DNA from: JAJCYL01 sp965206015
Lineage (GTDB): Bacteria; Bacteroidota; Bacteroidia; Cytophagales; Cyclobacteriaceae
DNA length: 64,000 nucleotides
Direction of reading: 5' to 3'
Assembly: GCA_965206015.1 (NCBI GenBank)
Contig: CBDBIW010000016.1
Location: 744,001-808,000 of the forward strand
This document shows, one piece after another, positions 54,679 through 62,654 of the stretch (positions are counted from its first letter, which is position 1; the number at the start of each line of letters is the position of its first letter). The translations under genes and the position numbers were made by a program. The notes beneath the pieces were generated by a model. That model was not told the origin of the DNA. It worked only from the letters and a program-made list of their open reading frames with translations, and ran no database searches.

Positions 54679-55260
54679 ATGAATCAAATTGTCAAAAAAT
54701 TCTGGCTATTATGCATCATATCTGTCCTTCATGCGTGTCAAACCAATGATCCGGCTCCAGAAAATGCAGAGGAGATCATCACCATAGTCACGCTAAATTT
54801 TGACGACCTGAGCGGCAGTAATCCGCTAAAATTTGAAGCAGTAGATCCAGACGGTGACGGTCCACAAAATCTTGAAATACTGGACACCATCAAATTTATC
54901 AGAGATACTGAATATACCTTAACGATTGATCTTCAGAATAGCCTCAATGGGGAAAGTATTTCTGAAGAAGTCCGGGAGGAAAGTGATGAGCATATGATAT
55001 TCTTCGGATGGACAGACGGGTTATTCACTATACCCAATGGAGGTGGAAACATCGATTCAAGAGATAGTGATGTCCAATACAACGACCGGGATGCCAATGG
55101 TCTGCCTCTTGGTTTAAACACTTCCTGGCTTACCGGAAGTCCAGCTTCGGGCACTTATAGAATCGTGCTAAAGCATCAGCCGGGAAGTAAATCTGCAACC
55201 TCGACTGCAACTACTGGAGAAACTGATTTAGACATAACCTGGAATCTCTCTATTGAATAA
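54679..55260 (+). CDS. Lipoprotein encoded with the TonB receptor
   Basis: A 193-residue lipoprotein. ATG 54679 follows the receptor stop by one base and gives the signal FWLLCIISVLHAC with Cys 20. The mature part is rich in Asp/Glu, with a repeated beta-sandwich feel (TIVTLNFDDLSGSNPLKFEAVDPDGDG, NSWLTGSPASGTYRIVLKHQPG). No enzyme motif is seen. As last gene of the regulator-receptor-lipoprotein operon it may capture or hand over the substrate at the cell surface (inference). Confidence 0.78.
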   Translation: MNQIVKKFWLLCIISVLHACQTNDPAPENAEEIITIVTLNFDDLSGSNPLKFEAVDPDGDGPQNLEILDTIKFIRDTEYTLTIDLQNSLNGESISEEVREESDEHMIFFGWTDGLFTIPNGGGNIDSRDSDVQYNDRDANGLPLGLNTSWLTGSPASGTYRIVLKHQPGSKSATSTATTGETDLDITWNLSIE

Positions 55261-55268
55261 GTTCATTA

Positions 55269-56183
55269 AATCAGGCACATAATAAATTAGCTATAAATTT
55301 ATGTATATCGTTGATTTTCAGTATCTTACGTATGGTTCAAAACGTAAAACAATGGAAAAAAGATACAAAAGCATTAGCCTTTTCGAATTTCAACAGCAAT
55401 TTTCCGATGACCAATCGTGTTATGATCATCTGGCCAATCTTACACGCCAATGTACTACATGCGGTTATCAGGCAACTCCGACAAGCGAAACCCTTTTTCA
55501 CAAAGTGAAATTCCCTATTCTTAAAGCTTTCTACATCGTCTATTTTATGGCAACAAACAAACAAGGTATTTCTTCTACTGAACTAAGTCGTAAACTAGCA
55601 CTGAGACAGAAAACCTGTTGGGCTTTTAAGCAAAAAGTCATGAAAGCCATGGCGGGCAGTTAAAAATTTCCTATGCCTGGAAAGGTGGAAGTAGATGAAA
55701 CAGTAGTCGGGCAGGAAGAAAGCACTAAAGGCCGTCAAAATGGAGATAAGAAGCTTGTAGTGGCAGCTATTGAACGAGAAGGCAGGGGGATTGGCCGGGT
55801 ATATGCTCGCGTGATCAAGGATGGCAGCAATAAATCCCTGAGGCCCTTTTTCGCTCACCATATTGATCCAAAAGCGATAGTCAAAACTGATGAGTGGAAA
55901 GGGTACCGTCCTTTTCAAGAAGACTTTCCTAACCTTTAGCAGATACCCTCAGGTAAAAAAGGAGGAAACTTTCCTGATATGCATCGAGTCATCATCATGT
56001 TTAAAGCATGGATCAGGGGTACTGATCATTCAGTACAGCATCTGCAAGGATATCTCGATGAATACTGCTACCGTTTTAACCGTCATCTAATGAAGGGGAA
56101 AAAATTTGACAACCTGATGGTCAGAATGGTCGATCATAATCCTGTTTTTTGTGAAAATTTGAATATTATCTAAGTGCCTGATT
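55269..56183 (+). mobile_element. IS1595-family element, inactivated
   Basis: Short inverted ends AATCAGGCAC (55269-55278) and GTGCCTGATT (56174-56183) enclose a broken transposase gene. The size of about 915 bp is shorter than the ~1 kb typical of this group, consistent with a deletion in the zinc-ribbon region. No clear target duplication was found. It lies nine bases after the lipoprotein stop. Confidence 0.75.
55301..56173 (+). pseudogene. IS1595-family transposase with two nonsense codons and a deletion
   Basis: One reading frame carries three consecutive pieces: SISLFEFQQQFSDDQSCYDHLANL...CTTCGYQATPTSETLFHKVKFPILKAFYIVY; after TAA (55661-55663), GKVEVDETVVGQEE...KKLVVAAIER...IVKTDEWKGY with the DDE aspartates; after TAG (55937-55939), MHRVIIMFKAWIRGTDHSVQHLQGYLDEYCYRFNR. 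The stops replace codons that relatives keep as Glu or Lys. Between ANL and TRQC about 25-30 residues holding the first zinc-ribbon cysteine pair are missing. Confidence 0.85.
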
Positions 56184-56209
56184 CAATTATTTTATTTAAT
56201 ACTTTAAAA

Positions 56210-57175
56210 CCAATAGTGTCCTAAACGATTCAAGGTAATATAGCCATCAGCCACCAAAGCAGGATAGCGCGAGATTGAGTGGCAGGAATCAAAGAGAACC
56301 CCCTGTTGTTGATTTTTGAGCCTGTTTGGTGGATGATCGAAGGGCTTATCGAGCCATTTTTCAAATCAATCTTAACAACAAGGTCAGTCGTATAAATGCG
56401 ATCAGATTGGAGAGTTGCCATTGGTATTTAGCTAATGCTTTGAGGAATTTCAAGATCAGAATAGTAATCAGAGCCGTCCAAACCTGTATCATAACTGCAT
56501 TTTTGGTTGTCCCAATGAATGATTTAATGTGCAGTAGTTGCCTGATCTCACGAAAGAAGACTTCAATCTGCCATCTGCTTTTGTAAAGCTCACCAATGGT
56601 GTTTGCTGTCCGGGACATTTGGTCAGTGATCAGTTCTATGGTCTGATCATTGGTTTCATCGTATAGAGCGACCCTTCGCAATCGTTTTGGGTACTTGTCT
56701 TTAGATTGATTGCCTGTAAGCTCTATTAGCTCATCTTTGAGGATATGCTCATGTCGGTTATTGGGCAACCCATTCTCTTTGATGGACTTGAATGGGATGT
56801 TGTGTTTATGTCTGATCACAAAAAAGACCTTGTTGCTGTCCCAAACCCTGAGCAAAGAGAAATCATTGTAATACCGGTCAGCTACAATCACACTACCAGC
56901 CAACAATGGGATGTTATCTCTTACCGATTGACTCTTAGAAAACTGACAGAATAACATCGAAACCAAATGCGTCCAACTATCACAGCCCTTCTGATATTTA
57001 TCGGCCTGCTTTTCCTGTACTAATTTTTTGAAGGAGTTACGGTCAATCTTAGAGAGGATCTGAGAAAACAAATTTATAGTTGACATGCAGGGATGGGGTT
57101 CGTTGTACAACTCAAAGATAATTTGAGATACGGATTTCTTCCCTGCTATTTTTTAAACGTTTAGGACGCTATTGG
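56210..57175 (-). mobile_element. IS4-family element with internal deletion
   Basis: Terminal inverted repeats of 18 bp with one mismatch lie at both ends: CCAATAGTGTCCTAAACG (56210-56227) and, read inward from 57175, CCAATAGCGTCCTAAACG. At 966 bp it is about 0.4-0.5 kb shorter than full-length relatives. It is a different element from the IS4 copy at 15569. No target duplication was found. It begins only 26 bases after the IS1595 remnant. Confidence 0.8.
56361..57110 (-). pseudogene. IS4-family transposase with in-frame deletion
   Basis: The N-terminus (INLFSQILSKIDRNSFKKLVQEKQADKYQKGCDSWTHLVSMLFCQFSKSQSVRDN) is joined directly to IPLLAGSVIVADRYYNDFSLL, skipping roughly 130 residues that hold the first catalytic aspartate. 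The C-terminal signature LYKSRWQIEVFFREIRQLLHIKSF is present. The extreme C-terminus is frameshifted: FIRLTLLLRLI ends at 56361, while KWLDKPFDHPPNR-like sequence continues in another frame. It cannot be active. Confidence 0.82.
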
Positions 57176-57488
57176 ATTATTATGTAAAATATTAGTTTCA
57201 GAATCATGACGATTAATTCGCCCATAGCTTTTCCGTCGTTGTAATTGTCTCTGTTCATAGAATTTAATTTTACTGCTAACGGCGATGTATGAGGCGTGTG
57301 CTCTCACTTTGTGGACAGCACTAAAATAGTGAAGTATGTCAGTGCATCCAAAGTTTGTAGAAAGCACTGCGTTCTGAAGTTGGAAAAATCCCGCAAGCAG
57401 AAGTCTCCAAAAAGCACTAACCTTTCTCGGCAGCAGACTCACGGGCGAGAACCGATGCTGTTTGCAGAGAGCACGGATGCACATGCCT
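57176..57488. other. 313-base region of unknown nature
   Basis: No confident gene. The minus strand is open for 107 codons (57484 to 57161), but the product is basic, serine/leucine-rich and ends inside the IS4 end, so it is unlikely to be a real protein. The sequence has higher GC and a different character from its surroundings and may be a dispersed non-coding element or another IS relic. Confidence 0.3.
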
Positions 57489-57603
57489 CATACTGGATGT
57501 ATTTACTCCTCATTTAAATAACTACGGAAATCTACAGGACGAAAGTTGTTTTAGAGAGTTGGCTGAAGATGTATGCCAACTGATTGAAAGCAATCCTGTT
57601 CCC
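57489..57603 (+). repeat. 115-bp copy of part of the downstream sulfotransferase gene
   Basis: This segment is identical at 113 of 115 positions to 62756-62870, inside the sulfotransferase gene, and lies in the same orientation. It encodes ILDVFTPHLNNYGNLQDES and FRELAEDVCQLIESNPVP in frame, but no complete gene surrounds it. Similarity fades after CCC at 57603, although TGCAAAT...TTTTGAGCTT just beyond may match a later part of the gene. It is a direct repeat 5.27 kb from its partner. Confidence 0.92.
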
Positions 57604-57768
57604 TTGCAAATGGTTCAACTTCGTTTTGAGCTTAAGCCGAAATAGCAATAGGCAAGGTCAAAAGGAAGAACAAGATGAGGGATAACATTTTCATGCTTTC
57701 TGGTTTTTGATGGCACTGCAATATGCAAAACGTCAGGAATCAAAGCAAGAGCGAAGATTTAAAACAAA

Positions 57769-57799
57769 AAGGAGTCTTCCTCATCGAGAAAGACTCCTT
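57769..57799 (-). terminator. Rho-independent terminator of ppiB
   Basis: AAGGAGTCTT (57769-57778) and AAGACTCCTT (57790-57799) form a 10-bp perfect stem with an 11-base loop. On the minus strand it is followed by TTTTTGTTTT, and it lies 21 bases after the ppiB stop. Confidence 0.82.
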
Positions 57800-57819
57800 A
57801 AATTCTTGTTACTGAATGA

Positions 57820-58254
57820 TCATTCAGTGATCACTACTTTCTCCATTTTATCTCCTTGTTCTATCACATCGATTACCTCAAGACCTTCATAGACTTTACC
57901 AAATACGGTATGGTTTCGGTCTAAGTGAGCGGTGTTTGCTCTACTGTGGCAAACAAAAAATTGAGAGCCACCAGTATTTCGACCAGCGTGAGCCATTGAT
58001 AAAACACCTCGGTCGTGGTATTGGTTTTCACCATATAATTCACAATCGATGTTATATCCAGGTCCGCCGGTACCTGTACCGTCAGGGCAGCCACCTTGTA
58101 TTACGAAATCAGGAATCACCCTGTGGAAGGTCAAACCATCGTAGTAGCCTTTTTTGGCAAGATTAATAAAGTTTTCTACAGTTTTTGGAGCGTCTTCCTG
58201 GAAGAAATTGATCTTCATCACACCCTTCCTGGTATGTATTTTAGCTTTTTTCAA
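57820..58254 (-). CDS. ppiB: Cyclophilin-type peptidyl-prolyl isomerase (cytoplasmic)
   Basis: A 144-residue minimal cyclophilin without signal peptide. FHRVIPDFVIQGGCPDGTGTGGPGY and GRNTGGSQFFVCHSRANTAHLDRNHTVFGKV carry the conserved active-site arginine, phenylalanine, glutamine and histidine. It has its own terminator. It is a housekeeping-type gene but sits between 115-bp repeats and directly beside the truncated plasmid rep gene, which begins some 60 bases upstream on the opposite strand. Confidence 0.93.
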   Translation of the reverse strand: MKKAKIHTRKGVMKINFFQEDAPKTVENFINLAKKGYYDGLTFHRVIPDFVIQGGCPDGTGTGGPGYNIDCELYGENQYHDRGVLSMAHAGRNTGGSQFFVCHSRANTAHLDRNHTVFGKVYEGLEVIDVIEQGDKMEKVVITE

Positions 58255-58312
58255 AACATGTAATTTTGGTTATGAGGTGCGAAATTAAAATGATTTGAAT
58301 AAGGAGTCTAAC

Positions 58313-59192
58313 CAGATGGAAAATTTTCACTTATTACCGTGTAGTTGAACTCATTCAGGCAGAACTTAAAGGCCAACCTATAGGGAAAGGAATTACGGTG
58401 AACTCAACTTTATTTGGAAGCAAAGAAATTATCATGCCTATATCAAAGTTTATGAGAGGCGGTGAGAATGATAAACACCATAATAGGGTTAAAAAAGCTT
58501 TTGAAAGATTGTCCCGACTTCAGGTAAAAGAAGATACCAAAAAACGTTGGGCGATATCTCAAGTAGTTACAAACCCTAAATTGGAATATGGAGCTAGTAT
58601 CGTAAAATTCACTATAGATGAATTAATCATTGAAAAACTCCTTGATTTTGCCAAAGGATACAATCAGTATGAACTTACTGTTGCATTCAACTTCCGTAGT
58701 CAATACACTATGCGTTTTTATGAAATGATCAGTCGGTGCAGTCGTCCGTCAATTATCTACTCGATTGATCCACTGAGGGAAATGTTCATGCTGGAAAATC
58801 GATATAAAGACACAACGGACTTCATTAGATATGTTATCGACCCCGCCCAAAAGGAGCTACAGGAAAGCAAATCCCCTTACTGGTTCATCTATGAAAAAAT
58901 CAAAATTGGCAGAGCATTCAAACAAATCCAATTTAACGTGCACTACCGTCCCGAATTTGACAAAAAAATCCCCCAGCAAACATCCATCCGTTGGGAAGTA
59001 GATAAATGGTTCCTGGAACTCCTGAACCATTCATTAGGCACAGACGATAAAAATTGGAAGCCTCATAGGGAATTACTTGTGAAAGCTCAAGATAAAGATT
59101 ACCATGAAATCAAAAAAATTCTGAGAAATGCCCAAAAGGCAAAGAACCCGACAGGGTATACAATTAATGCATTTAAAAAGATGAAAGTTTAG
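58313..59192 (+). pseudogene. Plasmid replication initiator (Rep_3/RepB type), 5'-truncated body
   Basis: The frame from 58398 (GTG) encodes 264 residues of a Rep_3-type initiator: IIMPISKFMRGGENDKHHNRVKKAFERLSRL, DFAKGYNQYELTVAFNFRSQYTMRFYEMIS and FKQIQFNVHYRPEFD are winged-helix features of this family. Convincing coding continues upstream without any ATG (RVVELIQAELKGQPIGKG) to about 58313. The missing N-terminal codons are found 1.27 kb downstream at 60464-60509. The gene is therefore split by circular permutation of a plasmid. A shortened product from GTG 58398 is conceivable. Confidence 0.78.
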
Positions 59193-59308
59193 GCTAAGTT
59201 TGCGCTAAGGACCTTTAGGGTTATAGCCCATTATAACCCTTTGGGTTGTGGGCTTGCTTCGCAAGGGTGGTTTTTGTTCCAAAAACCAAGAAAATAAAAT
59301 TAGAAATT

Positions 59309-59563
59309 ATGAATACAATAGAAATATTATCAAAGCTTGAAAGTGTAAATTTCACCACTGAACAAGCCCGAACCATAACCGAAATAATAGAGGATCGTCG
59401 GCATGAATTAGCAACTAAAGATGATTTAAAAGCAAACACGGATTCTATTAAAGTCATTATAGATGCTACTGTAACCAAAGCCAAATACGACCTGGTCAAA
59501 TGGATTGTTGGCGGTATAATAGCTAACGGAGTAATAGCCACTCTTTTAAAATTCTTTGCTTAA
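59309..59563 (+). CDS. Small coiled-coil protein with C-terminal membrane helix (plasmid accessory)
   Basis: An 84-residue protein. Residues 1-50 form a charged helical region (FTTEQARTITEIIEDRRHELATKDDLKANTDS), as in DUF1640/CCDC90-like coiled-coil proteins common on mobile elements. The end is one membrane helix (DLVKWIVGGIIANGVIATLLKFF). ATG 59309 is preferred over an upstream in-frame ATG at 59246, because the latter would read through an apparently non-coding leader. It lies between rep and mob, three bases before mob. Function unknown. Confidence 0.7.
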   Translation: MNTIEILSKLESVNFTTEQARTITEIIEDRRHELATKDDLKANTDSIKVIIDATVTKAKYDLVKWIVGGIIANGVIATLLKFFA

Positions 59564-59565
59564 AA

Positions 59566-60291
59566 ATGCCTGCTAAATCCAGCATACATATTAAGCCAAT
59601 AAAACTTTCTTCGGAAGACCATAACCGAAGGACTAAAGATGTGAGCTATTCACGTCAGGATTTGGTACATCTTAATGAATCCTGGGAGATAGACTCTATT
59701 CAAAATCGACGTGCCAGAATAGAAGAATCCTATCAAAAAACCACTGGGCAACAGATGCAGAAAAAAGCCACTCCTATTCGAGAGGGTGTATTTCTTATTG
59801 GGGAAAATACTACAATTGAGCGTTGCAAGTCAATGGCAAAAAGGATAGAAAGTAACTTGGGTCCAAAGGCTGTTCAAATACACCTGCATAGAGACGAGGG
59901 TCATTTTGATTCAGGTGGAAAGTGGAAGCCGAACCTTCATGGCCATATTGTTTTTGACTGGACAAAAGAAGATGGTAAGAGCCACAAGCTAAACCAAAAA
60001 GACATGAGGAAAATGCAAGATATTGTTTCCGAAGAGCTTGGCTTGGAGAGAGGTATTAAGTCAAATAAAATACATCTTGACTCCAAGAGCTTCAAAGCCA
60101 TGAAACAGCAAGAAGAAAGCAAGCTATTAGCTAAGGAGCAAAAAACAGAGCAAGCCTTAGTTGAGATGTTGTACAATAGGGAAAAAGGTGAAAAGAAGTT
60201 GGAGAAGCTCTATCCGTTTTATGCTTTCAAAAAAAACATAGTACAGAACAAGCAGCGTGAGCAAGAGCAGGATCGAGGGATGGAGTTATGA
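59566..60291 (+). CDS. MobV-like plasmid mobilization relaxase, probably shortened
   Basis: A 241-residue relaxase-like protein. EGVFLIGENTT and the metal-binding segment VQIHLHRDEGHFDSGGKWKPNLHGHIVFDW (HxH-type histidines around residues 105-130) resemble Mob/Pre proteins of small Bacteroidota plasmids, which nick at oriT for transfer. Such proteins are often over 300 residues with a longer coiled-coil tail; here the Lys/Glu-rich tail ends early (EQEQDRGMEL) where IS605-like sequence begins, suggesting truncation. It is adjacent to a coiled-coil gene and rep. Confidence 0.75.
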   Translation: MPAKSSIHIKPIKLSSEDHNRRTKDVSYSRQDLVHLNESWEIDSIQNRRARIEESYQKTTGQQMQKKATPIREGVFLIGENTTIERCKSMAKRIESNLGPKAVQIHLHRDEGHFDSGGKWKPNLHGHIVFDWTKEDGKSHKLNQKDMRKMQDIVSEELGLERGIKSNKIHLDSKSFKAMKQQEESKLLAKEQKTEQALVEMLYNREKGEKKLEKLYPFYAFKKNIVQNKQREQEQDRGMEL

Positions 60292-60312
60292 TTAAAAGGG
60301 TTGGGACATCAA
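60292..60312 (+). repeat. First partial copy of the IS605-type 3' sequence
   Basis: The segment TTAAAAGGGTTGGGACATCA directly after the mob stop matches the tnpB tail at 60695-60714. It ends abruptly and leads into the plasmid origin region. Confidence 0.7.
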
Positions 60313-60314
60313 GT

Positions 60315-60373
60315 ATGTCTATTCTAGAAACAAAATATATCATATGTCTATCACTCTTTTTAAAATAGGACAT
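60315..60373 (+). repeat. Possible plasmid origin repeats
   Basis: ATGTCTAT occurs at 60315-60322 and 60344-60351, and a near-complement ATAGGACAT at 60365-60373, at 20-29 base spacing in an AT-rich stretch just upstream of the rep promoter. This could be a reduced iteron-type origin. The repeats are short, so this is tentative. Confidence 0.3.
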
Positions 60374-60414
60374 AACTTATTGATAGTCAGATGTTTATAC
60401 GATTTATTTAGAGT

Positions 60415-60459
60415 CGAACTACGAGTTTTTATTTTAAAAACTCGTAGTTCGTATATTTG
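60415..60459 (+). promoter_or_regulatory. Perfect 17-bp palindrome and promoter of the split rep gene
   Basis: CGAACTACGAGTTTTTA (60415-60431) is followed, after TTT, by its exact complement (60435-60451). Immediately after lies TATATTTG (60452-60459), a TAnnTTTG -7 element, and then ATG 60464. The position suggests an autoregulatory operator for Rep, whose winged-helix domains often bind such repeats in their own promoters. Confidence 0.65.
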
Positions 60460-60463
60460 CCTC

Positions 60464-60509
60464 ATGGCAAGGAAAGATTCAGAGAAACCGAAGGAGCTTG
60501 TACAGTCTT
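60464..60509 (+). pseudogene. Detached N-terminal codons of the plasmid rep gene
   Basis: ATG 60464 encodes MARKDSEKPKELVQSY before IS605-like sequence interrupts it (next codons KGWDINH, stop). Rep_3-type initiators typically begin with a charged tract and 'xxVQSY', then 'TTAKYDFxxxEKRIxxRxVEL'. The missing continuation RVVELIQAELKG is found at 58330 in the same orientation. About 15-20 codons between the two pieces are absent. Confidence 0.6.
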
Positions 60510-60830
60510 ACAAGGGTTGGGACATCAACCATTAATGGAGAAACTGGGAGATCGTCGATTAGAAGGCTCTTAGAAGGGACTGGCAGCTGCAGATGAAGGC
60601 ACATACTTACCCAAACACTAGAATTAAAGCAGCGTGAATGGACTTGCTCTTGTTGTGGCACAAACCACGATAGAGATAATAACGCCGCCACTAATATTAA
60701 AAGGGTTGGGACATCAACCATGAATGGAGAAACTGGAAGACCTTCTGTTAGAAGGCAAGTTTCGTCTGTACATTAGAATCCCACGTGTTTCAACCGTGGG
60801 AGTATGTCAATGGAAATCATCAGAAGGCAC
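60510..60830 (+). mobile_element. IS200/IS605-type remnant: tnpB 3' end and right end
   Basis: Two further copies of AAGGGTTGGGACATCAACCA start at 60510 and 60697. The second belongs to a tnpB 3' end: REWTCSCCGTNHDRDNNAATNIKRVGTS (from about 60635) is the zinc-ribbon plus DRDxNAAxNI motif of TnpB, ending in a TAG at 60775-60777. A right-end hairpin CCCACG-TGTTTCAAC-CGTGGG follows at 60780-60800. The RuvC nuclease core and tnpA are absent. In intact elements this 3' part also makes the guide (omega) RNA. The copy at 60510 interrupts the rep N-terminus. Confidence 0.72.
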
Positions 60831-61454
60831 ACAAGCAAGACCAAACACTGCTTTGGACACTTCGTAACCCTGCCCGGTACAACAGGATTGAATATATAAG
60901 TCAGTGAAATAAAGATCACAGTTCAAAAGACCAATAAAATCAGAGAAGCACCACCCGACAATCAAATCAACCTGATACTGAAATGACTTTTTTATTTACT
61001 GTTTTTAGCACAAAAACAGTTAAATAAACCCGTTGTGCTAATTAAATTAAGGAATAAAGAAGGAGATAAATGAAGTGCAGAATGCTGATTATCAATAAAT
61101 TAAGGTATGTACAATTTAATTCATTGAACAAGCTCATACACAACATCAAAAGTAATTCCGACAAGATTCTTCAAACAGTCAAATCACTATTACGCTAAAA
61201 CTGTTCAGGATTTAAAACCAGGATATTGACTAAGATTACAGCCTTGACTGTCGTTCAATTGACCGACAAACGAAGTTTGGGCATACTATTCAATCTCTAA
61301 ATGATAGGCTGCGGATGAGAGGTCATGTAGAGGTGCACTTAAATATTCGGGAGTACGATGAAATAACTTTGTCTGGCAATCAGAGCTGCCACCACCGGAA
61401 GTGCTCGAAATAAGTCAAAGTGATATGATATCTTTGATGCTGTTGAAAGTTTCA
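60831..61454. other. Long gap upstream of chrA with a hairpin and possible gene debris
   Basis: About 620 bases without a confident gene. A strong hairpin lies at 60991-61028: TTTATTTACTGTTTTT pairs with AAAAACAGTTAAATAAA with one bulge. It could terminate in either direction. A frame near 61244-61412 (RLRMRGHVEVHLNIREYDEITL) reads like a protein fragment but has no start and no recognised family. The chrA promoter was not identified. Confidence 0.4.
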
Positions 61455-62651
61455 ATGAAAACGAAATCTCCGACCAGTTACCTTTTCTCGACTTTTTTGA
61501 AAATAGGTACGACCGCTTTCGGTGGGTTTATGGCCTTGATCTCGGTAGTGAGGGATCAGGTGGTAAATAGAGACAAAATGGTTGAGGATAATAGTTTAAT
61601 GGACGGAATCACGCTGGCTGCCATCCTGCCCGGACCGATGGCTGTTAATGTTGTATCATTCGTTGGTTACAAGTTGGATGGTTATCGAGGGGCACTGGTG
61701 GCAATGACTGCTGTAATCATTCCTTCATTCCTGTTAATTCTCTTACTCTCAATGGCTTATTTTGAAGCAGGTGATTTGCCAATAGTGAACCATCTGTTTG
61801 CCGGAATTACTCCAGCGGTTGCCGCACTCATTCTAACAGTGGCCCTCAGCTTGTACAGAAAACATGTTGAATTAGTTAGTCAGAGAATAATCATATTGAT
61901 CGCTGGACTGGGACTGTTTTTTATTGGTGGTTTTGCCGCGACTCTCGCTATTCTATTTTTAAGCGGCTTGGCAGGATATATACTATACCGCCACCAATTC
62001 GGGTTTGAAAAGAATAAGATCGGTATCGGGATTTGGGATTATTTGAAAATCATCACGCCTATTTCGCTGGCTGCCATAATTGTGTTCACATTGCCTTTTT
62101 TACAACCATACCTGGATGGTAGTTCTGTGGGGCAATTAATAAACATTTCAGCCATTTTCGGCGGATTGAGCCTAACCCTGTTTGGAGGCGGCTATGTGAT
62201 GGTACCCGTGATGCATGAATTATTTGTTAGCAATTTAGAATGGCTAAGCAGTCAGGAGTTTAGTGATGGAATAGCCTTGGGACAAGTTACGCCCGGACCC
62301 ATTCTGATCACAGCCGCATTTATTGGATATAAGATGTCAGGCTTCCTGGGGGCGATTGTAGCCACGGTTTCAATTTTTTTACCACCTGGCTTGCTAATGA
62401 TTGCAATGGCTGGGCTGATTGACCTATTTAAGAACTCAGGACCAGTGAAAGCCGTTTTTAGGGGCTTGAGACCGGCAATAATCGGTTTGATAATGGCTGC
62501 TGCTGTTGTATTGGCTCAGGGAATGAATCAGAACTGGAAGTCTTACCTGATCATGACCACCGCTTTGATAGCCGTATTGAAATATGAAATGAAATTAGTC
62601 TACTTGATCCCGGTATCAGGGATTGCCGGGTTATTGTTATATTCATGCTGA
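61455..62651 (+). CDS. chrA: Chromate transporter ChrA (two CHR domains)
   Basis: A roughly 398-residue long-chain CHR-family transporter that exports chromate. Both homologous halves are present: FLKIGTTAFGGFMALISVVRDQVV with LAAILPGPMAVNVVSFVGYKLDG in the first, and FGGLSLTLFGGGYVMVPVMHELF with IALGQVTPGPILITAAFIGYKMSG in the second. About ten membrane segments. ATG 61455 is chosen because earlier starts (GTG 61401, ATG 61425 and 61437) add residues not typical of the family. The sulfotransferase gene follows after three bases. It lies within the repeat-bounded segment. Confidence 0.93.
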   Translation: MKTKSPTSYLFSTFLKIGTTAFGGFMALISVVRDQVVNRDKMVEDNSLMDGITLAAILPGPMAVNVVSFVGYKLDGYRGALVAMTAVIIPSFLLILLLSMAYFEAGDLPIVNHLFAGITPAVAALILTVALSLYRKHVELVSQRIIILIAGLGLFFIGGFAATLAILFLSGLAGYILYRHQFGFEKNKIGIGIWDYLKIITPISLAAIIVFTLPFLQPYLDGSSVGQLINISAIFGGLSLTLFGGGYVMVPVMHELFVSNLEWLSSQEFSDGIALGQVTPGPILITAAFIGYKMSGFLGAIVATVSIFLPPGLLMIAMAGLIDLFKNSGPVKAVFRGLRPAIIGLIMAAAVVLAQGMNQNWKSYLIMTTALIAVLKYEMKLVYLIPVSGIAGLLLYSC

Positions 62652-62654
62652 TCT

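Noticed and set aside
57161..57484. 107-codon minus-strand frame
   Set aside because: Runs into the IS4 terminal repeat, has an odd composition and matches no recognisable family; treated as an unexplained region.
59221..59285. Imperfect palindromic stretch before the coiled-coil gene (ATAGCCCATTATAACCC region), considered as oriT
   Set aside because: No recognisable nick-site motif; position between rep and mob is suggestive only.
61401..61454. Extended N-terminus of ChrA from GTG 61401
   Set aside because: The added residues are polar and not typical of the family; ATG 61455 gives the usual short lead before the first helix.
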